Under the pieces are notes generated by a model. That model ran no database searches, was not told the DNA's origin, and saw only the letters and a list, made by a program, of their open reading frames with translations. Shown piece by piece: positions 7,172-13,922 of a stretch of 13,922 bases of DNA (positions are counted from its first letter, which is position 1; every line of letters starts with the position of its first letter). The stretch lies in contig JAQIDF010000302.1 in the NCBI GenBank assembly GCA_027858145.1, positions 1 to 13,922 of the forward strand, written 5' to 3'. The translations under genes and the position numbers were made by a program. Source of the stretch: Prolixibacteraceae bacterium. GTDB taxonomy: Bacteria; Bacteroidota; Bacteroidia; Bacteroidales; Prolixibacteraceae.

Positions 7172-10100
7172 TTATATCACATTCCGTTTCGAATGTTTCA
7201 ATTTATAGGCCGAAGGCGTTTCCCCAAAATGCTTTTTAAAGGTTTTGCTAAAGTAATTTGAATCGTTATACCCAATGGCATTGCTGATTTCGCTAATGGT
7301 TTTATCACCTGAAACAATCAGCCTTGCTGCTTCTTTCATTCGTATTATCCGTAAATATTCGTTTGGAGCGTAACCGCTTGCAGCTTTCATTTTTTTGAAA
7401 AATAAAGTGCGGCTAATGCCCATTTTTTCAACCAGGTATTCAACATTCATATCCGGATCGGATATATTTTCAATCACCAGGTTATTCACCCTTTCGTTGA
7501 ATGTATTGTTATTTTTATTCTCCCCGTTTGGTTCAACGGACTTAACTTCTTCAGCTTCAATCTCTAGTTTTTTCTTTAGTTTTTTTCGTTGCGATATTGT
7601 TTGCTCAATTTTAGCAATTAAATAATTAACACTAAAGGGTTTTGTTACATAATCATCGGCACCACACTCGGCTCCTCTTAATTTCTTTTCGTCCGAATCT
7701 TCGGCGGTTAATAATATAATGGGAATGTGATTGGTTTCAAAGCTGTCTTTAAGTGTTTTTGTCAACTCATAACCATCGGCTTTGGGCATCACAATATCAC
7801 TAATAATAAGTTGAGGGATATGTGTTTGGGCCAGCTCGATACCCTGTACTCCGTTTTCTGCCTCAATTACCCGATAACGGCCTGAAAGTTCGGAGGCTAA
7901 ATAATCCCGCATCTCATCATTATCTTCTACTATCATAATTGTTTCGAGGTAATCGGCACCACGATGAACAACTTTTTCTTTTGACGACTGATGCGAAATA
8001 ATTATTTCAATATCATCAATTGAATTCAAATCAAATGCATTGCGCTGTTCAACCGAACGGTCAATTTCTCCTGAAACATAAAACTCCTGGTAAACAGGAA
8101 TTTGCACTTCGAAGGTAGCGCCACCTTTTTCATTATTAAAAACATCAATTTTGCCTTTATGCAGGGTTACAATTTCTTTCGTAAAAAACAAACCAATACC
8201 CGTACTGTTTTTGCTGTTATTAAAACGGTCGAAAATATGGGGCAGTTCGTTTTCATTTATCCCAACACCGGCATCAATAACCAGAGCTAAAAGCTTACCG
8301 TTTTCTTTATCAACATCAACTTTTAATATGACCTCGCGACCTTGTGGCGTATACCTGAAAGCATTCGATAATAGATTATAAAAAACTTTTTCCAATTGGT
8401 GTAAATCGCAATAACCAAAGAAGGAATCTACATTGTACTGATAATCAAACTTCACCCCAATTCGTTGAGACAGTGGCAAAAATACCAGATAGATTTCCCT
8501 GAAAAATTCAATAATATTCATTTCTGAAACCTTAAGCTGCATTTTACCTTCGCGTATTTTTCTAAAATCAAGTATCTGGTCAATAAGTCGCTTCAGGTAA
8601 ATAGCGTTTTTCTTGATTTGCAAACCTTTGTTCCGGGCAAAGTCAGAGCTTTTATGACTCATAATAATCTCTTCAACCGGGCTCAATATCAACGATAACG
8701 GTGTTTTAAACTCATGCGAAATATTGGTGTAATATTCAATACGCTTTTCATTTATAGCTTTTTCAACCCGGGCTTTATTTTGCATAATAATCTGACGATA
8801 CATTATTATCGTAGATGTTGTTATCAGGAGCGAGACAATCAGAATGATCAAAATATATCCGGCTGTTGATTTCCAAAAAGGAGGCGAAATAACAATATTC
8901 AATGTTTCTGTTTTATTCATCCATGCACCACTACTGTTAGTGCCGTTAACTTTCAGGGTATACTCGCCGGGTGGTATTTTCCGGTACATTGCACTGTTGT
9001 TGGTTGTTGGGTTACTCCAATAACTATCATAACCTTCAAGAATATATGAATATTGAATGGCATCGGGACGCTCAAAATCAAGCACCGAGAAATACATGTT
9101 AATGTTGTTCTGATCGTGTTTTAATTTTATTTGCTCCTGCTCCTCGATTGACGATTTAAGAATTGAAGAATTCTGGCTCGTTATATGCTCACCATTAACC
9201 TCGAGCCTTGAAAATAAAATCGGAAATTGTGTTGAATCTTTTTGAATAGAATCAGGATGAAAAATCAAAAACCCGTCATTGCTCCCAAATACCAGTTCTT
9301 GCTTCGAAGTCTTTTGAGAACAACCTTCAGAAAAGGTCAGCGGCAAATAGCTGTTTTTTATATGGTATTTCTCAATAACACCATTGGCAACATCAAGACT
9401 GAACAGGCCATTGTCTGTCCCCATCCATATATTTCCATTATAATCCTCTTCAATACTGTAAACATTAGGGCTGAGAATCTGGTTTTTATGATGAATCCAG
9501 TTGAAATTTCGTTTCTGAAAGTCACTTGCTTTTAACTGGTTTATTCCCCCGTCGAGCATTGCCAGAAATATATCGTCATTTTTCGATTGTTTAATCTGGT
9601 ACACTACTTTACCCGACATGCTGTTTTCGTCTATTATAGATGGCGATAAGTTTACAAAACGTTTTTCGGTTGAACGCAAATATTTGCTTTCCAGTATAGA
9701 TACACCTTCCGAGGTGGCAATCCACAAGTTTTGCTGCACATCGAAAAACAAATCACGCACCTCGTTTGATACAATTCCCGAGGATGATTCTGTTCGAGGC
9801 AGGAAATTCTGAAAAACGGCTCCTTCAAACGGATTAGTCAGTAAGTCAAGTCCGCCCAAAAAAGTACCAATCCAATACTGACCATGTACATCCTGATTTA
9901 TACTATAAACATTATCGGAGCTCAATGAATTTGAATTAAATGGATCATGTACAAGATGCACAACCTCGACATCAGCATGATGCAGCCTGTCGATAAATGA
10001 CAACATTGATTTAATAATGTAGATACCGTTACCTTTGGTACCAATCCAAAGGTTATGATCACTGTCGAAAAACAAACAATATACATTTGTTGCCGGAAAA

Positions 10101-11578
10101 GCATCCGAATTATTTAAATCATCGGGCAAGGTGCCAATTAATTCACGGTCTTTATAAATATGTATTTTCCCGGCCTTGGTACCTACCCAAACGTTACCAA
10201 GAACATCGGTTGTCACCGACCGGATATAATTATCAAAACCGGTTTTCGGGTTATCAACAGGTGCTATGCGACGTAAGCGGTCACTTTTTAGTGATATTTT
10301 ATTTACGCCGCCATACGAAGTTCCAATCCAAAGATTTTTCGAGCGATCTTCGTACATTGACAACACGATATCAGAAGACAAACTCCCTGTATTATCAGGT
10401 GAATGTTTAAAATGTTGAAAACGCTGCTCTTTGCGGTCATACAAAAAGAGTCCGCCTCCATTTACACCAACCCATAAATTATTATTGCTGTCCTCCAGTA
10501 GAATTTGCTTATCAGGTTCACCCAAAAAATAGCGGTTCGAATAATTCAATCCATAGTAACGAAATTTACGTTGTGATGGTAAATATTGGTACACTCCTCT
10601 TTTTTCGGTCACCAACCAAAAAGTATCGTAACTATCGGTGAAGATTTCAGAAATATAAGATGAAAAAGGTAAGTTACCCGGAAATTGTTTAAAATATTGT
10701 ACATTACTGTTTTCGGGCTCAAAATGAAGGATCTCTCCTTGTGTTGACCCAAAAATAACCTGCCCGTATTCATTATGATTTATTGATGAGACATTTCCGT
10801 TAAAATATCCGGATAACAAATTCTGAAAAACAAATTGCTGTGAGATAATATCATATATAAAAACTCTGCCGGAGTTGGCTCCCATATATAGTTTTTGTTC
10901 ATATTCGTGAATTTGAACAAAAGCATTTTCGCCATCTTTATAAAAAAAATCAGGTTTAGCTTCATATAACTCATGTTGCGGAACAACAAGACGCAACACA
11001 CCCTGGTTTGTACCTATCCATATATTCTGGTTTGAATCTTCATATACAAAATTAACGCTGTTGTTTTGCATCCATGGTTCATTATCAAAAGATTGAATCT
11101 TTAACTTAGCATTTCTGCCAGAAGTGTAATATGCCCTTAATAAACCACTGCTGTGTGTAATCCAAACATCACCGTTTGAAGAAACAAAATGAGATGTGGA
11201 TTTTGAACTTTTGGGTATTATCCCCATCTCCTTGAAATTGAGTACAACATTACTCGTGGGATCAACGCGGTGTACATTTCCGAGTATACTCCGTGCCCAT
11301 ATAAAACCGTTTTTATCTTCAAACACAACACTGAGCCTTGAATCACTCAGGCTGGCTGTATCGCCCATTACTGTTTTATATACATCAAACGAATGGCCGT
11401 TGAATCGATTTAATCCACCCGATGTAGCAAACCACAAATACCCTTTTTCATCCTGAATAATATCGCGTATCAAATTATTCGACAACCCATCATTAGAGGA
11501 AATATGTTCAAACACATAGTCGCTTGACATTAGGGGATTTGTACATAACACCAACAAAATAATCACTATATTTTTCAT
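7172..11578 (-). CDS. Hybrid two-component system regulator (HTCS)
   Basis: One-piece sensor, kinase and transcription factor of 1468 residues, typical of Bacteroidota glycan loci. Order: signal/anchor helix (1-18); Reg_prop beta-propeller repeats (about 25-780, with many WIGT/WVGT-like blade motifs); Y_Y_Y domain (about 820-895); membrane helix (906-928); histidine kinase with H955 in SHEFKTP, N1068/N1072, D1102-x-G-x-G and GIGLFF; receiver domain (about 1212-1325) with E1218/D1219, phospho-acceptor D1261, T1291 and K1313; AraC-type DNA-binding domain (about 1365-1462). All key residues are present, so it should be active. The sensor should bind an oligosaccharide in the periplasm, after which phosphotransfer activates the C-terminal domain. 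Nearby targets are likely: the divergent FAS1 lipoprotein gene, the lactonase-like gene and the sulfatase. The ligand cannot be read from the sequence. Frames on the opposite strand here show no protein-family features. Confidence 0.96.
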   Translation of the reverse strand: MKNIVIILLVLCTNPLMSSDYVFEHISSNDGLSNNLIRDIIQDEKGYLWFATSGGLNRFNGHSFDVYKTVMGDTASLSDSRLSVVFEDKNGFIWARSILGNVHRVDPTSNVVLNFKEMGIIPKSSKSTSHFVSSNGDVWITHSSGLLRAYYTSGRNAKLKIQSFDNEPWMQNNSVNFVYEDSNQNIWIGTNQGVLRLVVPQHELYEAKPDFFYKDGENAFVQIHEYEQKLYMGANSGRVFIYDIISQQFVFQNLLSGYFNGNVSSINHNEYGQVIFGSTQGEILHFEPENSNVQYFKQFPGNLPFSSYISEIFTDSYDTFWLVTEKRGVYQYLPSQRKFRYYGLNYSNRYFLGEPDKQILLEDSNNNLWVGVNGGGLFLYDRKEQRFQHFKHSPDNTGSLSSDIVLSMYEDRSKNLWIGTSYGGVNKISLKSDRLRRIAPVDNPKTGFDNYIRSVTTDVLGNVWVGTKAGKIHIYKDRELIGTLPDDLNNSDAFPATNVYCLFFDSDHNLWIGTKGNGIYIIKSMLSFIDRLHHADVEVVHLVHDPFNSNSLSSDNVYSINQDVHGQYWIGTFLGGLDLLTNPFEGAVFQNFLPRTESSSGIVSNEVRDLFFDVQQNLWIATSEGVSILESKYLRSTEKRFVNLSPSIIDENSMSGKVVYQIKQSKNDDIFLAMLDGGINQLKASDFQKRNFNWIHHKNQILSPNVYSIEEDYNGNIWMGTDNGLFSLDVANGVIEKYHIKNSYLPLTFSEGCSQKTSKQELVFGSNDGFLIFHPDSIQKDSTQFPILFSRLEVNGEHITSQNSSILKSSIEEQEQIKLKHDQNNINMYFSVLDFERPDAIQYSYILEGYDSYWSNPTTNNSAMYRKIPPGEYTLKVNGTNSSGAWMNKTETLNIVISPPFWKSTAGYILIILIVSLLITTSTIIMYRQIIMQNKARVEKAINEKRIEYYTNISHEFKTPLSLILSPVEEIIMSHKSSDFARNKGLQIKKNAIYLKRLIDQILDFRKIREGKMQLKVSEMNIIEFFREIYLVFLPLSQRIGVKFDYQYNVDSFFGYCDLHQLEKVFYNLLSNAFRYTPQGREVILKVDVDKENGKLLALVIDAGVGINENELPHIFDRFNNSKNSTGIGLFFTKEIVTLHKGKIDVFNNEKGGATFEVQIPVYQEFYVSGEIDRSVEQRNAFDLNSIDDIEIIISHQSSKEKVVHRGADYLETIMIVEDNDEMRDYLASELSGRYRVIEAENGVQGIELAQTHIPQLIISDIVMPKADGYELTKTLKDSFETNHIPIILLTAEDSDEKKLRGAECGADDYVTKPFSVNYLIAKIEQTISQRKKLKKKLEIEAEEVKSVEPNGENKNNNTFNERVNNLVIENISDPDMNVEYLVEKMGISRTLFFKKMKAASGYAPNEYLRIIRMKEAARLIVSGDKTISEISNAIGYNDSNYFSKTFKKHFGETPSAYKLKHSKRNVI

Positions 11579-11817
11579 ACAACTAAAGATCCTTTAACGC
11601 CTTATATTCAAATAACATCAACGAAAATAAGAATATTTTCCCGAACCTTGATCGCCTAATATGGCAATCTGTAAAAAATACCCCCAATTTGATATTCTAT
11701 ACCAATAAAAACCAATTTGTCTTGTTATATCTGTACAATTTTACCGGTTGCATTTTTGCATTTAATGGACTTTTGTTGTGATGTTTTTTTTTAAAATCAA
11801 ACTAAACTTAATTGTAA
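11579..11817. promoter_or_regulatory. Divergent intergenic region between HTCS and FAS1 genes
   Basis: This 239-bp AT-rich gap must hold the promoters of both divergent genes. I found no convincing pair of TTTG (-33) and TAnnTTTG (-7) boxes at normal spacing on either strand. The nearest on the plus strand are TTTG at 11716-11719 with TACAATTT at 11734-11741, spaced too closely (14 bp). A short tandem-like TTGCATTT repeat lies at about 11749-11763, and a T9 run lies near 11784-11792. Regulator-binding sites are plausible but not identified. Confidence 0.4.
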
Positions 11818-13922
11818 ATGCAACGATCATTTTATTTACGAATATTTACGTTCATTTTGACTTTATCAGCTATTTATAGTTGCGATAAAGCGAAAGAAAA
11901 TTATTATGAACGGCCCGAGTGGCTAGAACCTCCCATCTATCAGCAATTAGAAGAAAGGGGTAATTTTACGAATTATCTTAAGTTAGTTGATAAAGCTAAT
12001 TATACACAAACGCTTAATGCAGCCGGATACTACACCGTTTTCGCACCTAACGATGATGCTTTTAGTGAATATTTTTCACAAAATGGCTATTCCTCAGTAG
12101 ATGACATTGATTCAATACTGGCAAAAAAAATTGTCACATATTCAATGTGTATTACACCAGCATCGTACGAAACAATTGATGACTTTCAGGACGGAACGAC
12201 TACTGCCACACTTGAATCTACCCTTGATAAAGCTTTTAAGCGTACAACCTACAATTACAAATGGGTATATAAAGAAGCCGATGAAAACGGAATTGAGCGT
12301 TATGTCATTGACTTCAACTCATCACCTGGTGTAGCAGGTGATGCGACACAAATATTTAATTCTAACGATTTCAATCAGAAAAACATACCGTTTTTCACAT
12401 CGGCATATATGGCACAGGAAGGAATTTCGGCCACTGATTATAATTATTTCTATCCGAATGCCGAGCTTACCGATTTCAATGTGGCAAATGCCAAAGTTAT
12501 TGAAAAAGATATCTGGGCTGAAAATGGTATTATTCATGTAGTTGATAAAGTAATTCCGCCCCTAAACAATTTGGAAGAAATACTGGAAGAAACAGATCAA
12601 TGCTCAGAATTCAAAAGTATACTCGACAAATACATTGTAGAATACAAATATGCATTTGATAATTTTCAGCTAAAATATGAACAGTCTTCAGGCCAGCGTC
12701 AGGATATTTATATGAAAGTCTACAGGGGCGCAGCTTTCAATCTTAACTGTGAAAATTATCTCACTTTTTCACAAACCTCAAGGCAGATGGATTCTCAAAT
12801 TGATGGCTACACATTATTTGCCCCTAACAATACTGCAATGCAGGATTTTTACAATGACAAGCTCTTTAATTACGGGTATAATTCACTCGATGAAATGCCC
12901 GATTATATTATACGGGAATTTGTAAACGCTCACATGTTTATGAATACCGTTTGGCCAACACTTTTTGACGCAACCACTAACCTTTACGGAGAAGAAGCCC
13001 GTTTCGATGTCAATTCAAATGTTAAAAAGATTGAAATGGGAAGTAACGGCGTATTTTATGCTGTTGATAAAGTACAAGCTACCAACGCATTCTCAACCGT
13101 ATTGGCCGATATTTTATTAAACCCCGATTACTCTCTAATGTACCAGGCTTTGCTCGATGTTGAGCCAATGGCCGAAAACCTTAAAAGTACAAAAGCCAGA
13201 TACCTGCTATTCCCAATCTCAAACGATCAATTTGAACAGGCAGGGCTTGCGTTTAACTCAACCAGTAATTCATGGGAATTTACTGATGATGTTTACCGCC
13301 CCGACTTAGGGTCGAGTGCATTTACGGCATTACAGCGTTTACTGTACCTGCACATCATTTTATTAAGCAATGATGAAGAAATTGAGCTACTCACCAGCTC
13401 CGGGGTTATTAAGGCCTACAATGAAGAATACATTGCCTACAACCGTGGTCGTATTTATGGTAGTGGAAATTCAAGGGCAACACAACCCCGTATAACCGAA
13501 ACCATTGAAAGTGGTGCTATCAATGGCCAGTCATACGCATTAAGCAATGCTATCCTTTTCTCCAACGGAAATATTGGCGAAGTGCTTTCAGTTACTTCAA
13601 TTAGCAGTGACTATAAAGCAACACAGTTAATGGCATATCTCCGGAAAATTGCAGACGCTACCTATGTCAACGATGATGGAATTGATACTTATTTGTCGGG
13701 ATGTGTTTACAATAACGAAAACCAAGAAATAAAAGATATATCAAACACCAGCTTTTTAACGGTATTCTTACCCAACGACGAAGCTATTGCCAAAGCTGTT
13801 GAAGATGGTGTGCTTCCTGCAATTGAAAATTTTGCAAACGGAACACTGGGACCTGAAGTTCTTGCACAGGACAACCAAACAATGGAGAACTTTATTAAAT
13901 ATCATATTATTAAAAATAACAT
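11818..13922 (+). CDS. Large FAS1 (fasciclin) repeat lipoprotein, 3' end outside window
   Basis: The frame is open from ATG 11818 to the window edge (701 codons, no stop), so the gene is partial at its 3' end. The N-terminus has a hydrophobic signal and a lipobox-like IYSC with C22, so it is probably a lipoprotein, likely on the outer membrane. At least four FAS1-like domains follow. Domain 1 (about 45-248) has TVFAPND at 73-79 and GIIHVVDKV near 237-245. Domain 2 (about 253-421) has TLFAPNN near 332-338 and GVFYAVDKV near 411-419. Domain 3 (about 422-590) is divergent, with LLFPISN near 463. Domain 4 (from about 591, cut) has TVFLPND at 648-654. FAS1 domains mediate adhesion or binding. In Bacteroidota such lipoproteins are often encoded beside SusC/SusD pairs, so this may be a surface glycan-binding accessory. 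It is divergent from the HTCS, a common regulator-target layout. The glycan role is inferred. Confidence 0.88.
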   Translation, partial: MQRSFYLRIFTFILTLSAIYSCDKAKENYYERPEWLEPPIYQQLEERGNFTNYLKLVDKANYTQTLNAAGYYTVFAPNDDAFSEYFSQNGYSSVDDIDSILAKKIVTYSMCITPASYETIDDFQDGTTTATLESTLDKAFKRTTYNYKWVYKEADENGIERYVIDFNSSPGVAGDATQIFNSNDFNQKNIPFFTSAYMAQEGISATDYNYFYPNAELTDFNVANAKVIEKDIWAENGIIHVVDKVIPPLNNLEEILEETDQCSEFKSILDKYIVEYKYAFDNFQLKYEQSSGQRQDIYMKVYRGAAFNLNCENYLTFSQTSRQMDSQIDGYTLFAPNNTAMQDFYNDKLFNYGYNSLDEMPDYIIREFVNAHMFMNTVWPTLFDATTNLYGEEARFDVNSNVKKIEMGSNGVFYAVDKVQATNAFSTVLADILLNPDYSLMYQALLDVEPMAENLKSTKARYLLFPISNDQFEQAGLAFNSTSNSWEFTDDVYRPDLGSSAFTALQRLLYLHIILLSNDEEIELLTSSGVIKAYNEEYIAYNRGRIYGSGNSRATQPRITETIESGAINGQSYALSNAILFSNGNIGEVLSVTSISSDYKATQLMAYLRKIADATYVNDDGIDTYLSGCVYNNENQEIKDISNTSFLTVFLPNDEAIAKAVEDGVLPAIENFANGTLGPEVLAQDNQTMENFIKYHIIKNN

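Noticed and set aside
7395..11456. Many open frames on the plus strand, and two on the minus strand, inside the HTCS gene.
   Set aside because: The HTCS frame is continuous with all domains and catalytic residues; the others are low-complexity shadows with no start context or family pattern.
11716..11741. TTTG and TACAATTT considered as a promoter for the FAS1 gene.
   Set aside because: Spacing is 14 bp instead of about 19-21, and the -7 box lacks the final G of TAnnTTTG.
12101..12541. Short open frames on both strands within the FAS1 lipoprotein gene.
   Set aside because: The FAS1 frame is open across the whole region and has recognisable domain motifs, so these are shadows.

Overview
The window looks like chromosomal DNA of a Bacteroidota bacterium, probably a marine or sediment polysaccharide degrader. 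The evidence is a one-piece hybrid two-component regulator (HTCS) with a Reg_prop/Y_Y_Y sensor, a multi-FAS1 lipoprotein, an exported sulfatase, AT-rich DNA, starts without Shine-Dalgarno sequences and a TAnnTTTG-type -7 element. A Marinilabiliales/Prolixibacteraceae-like source is a guess from this gene mix; no marker gene is present to prove it.

Left part (1-4301, minus strand): a tight three-gene respiratory operon, read cytochrome b -> Rieske protein -> octahaem cytochrome c. Cytochrome b and Rieske overlap by ATGA, and the Rieske stop lies 2 nt before the cytochrome start. No cytochrome c1 gene is present; an eight-haem protein with a HEAT/TPR tail sits in its place. Three features point to a low-potential, menaquinol-oxidising bc complex with a multihaem electron acceptor: Pro replaces the Glu of the PEWY motif, Phe replaces the Rieske Tyr, and the Cys that carries haem ci in b6f is missing. 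A candidate promoter lies upstream (4294-4301) with a 14-bp palindrome (4275-4288), and a hairpin (83-112) could end the transcript.

Middle part (4363-7106, minus strand): an iduronate-2-sulfatase-like exported sulfatase and an exported SMP-30/gluconolactonase-type protein. Between them is a short sulfatase-like C-terminal fragment, probably the remains of a deleted second sulfatase. A second short open stretch without a start follows the intact sulfatase. The locus appears to have been remodelled.

Right part (7172-13922): a 1468-residue HTCS on the minus strand, and, divergent from it across a 239-bp intergenic region, a large FAS1-repeat lipoprotein gene on the plus strand that runs off the window. 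HTCS, lactonase, sulfatase and FAS1 lipoprotein together suggest the edge of a polysaccharide utilisation locus for a sulfated glycan, with SusC/SusD genes expected beyond 13922. That link is inference. No tRNA, rRNA, CRISPR array, insertion sequence or phage gene was seen.
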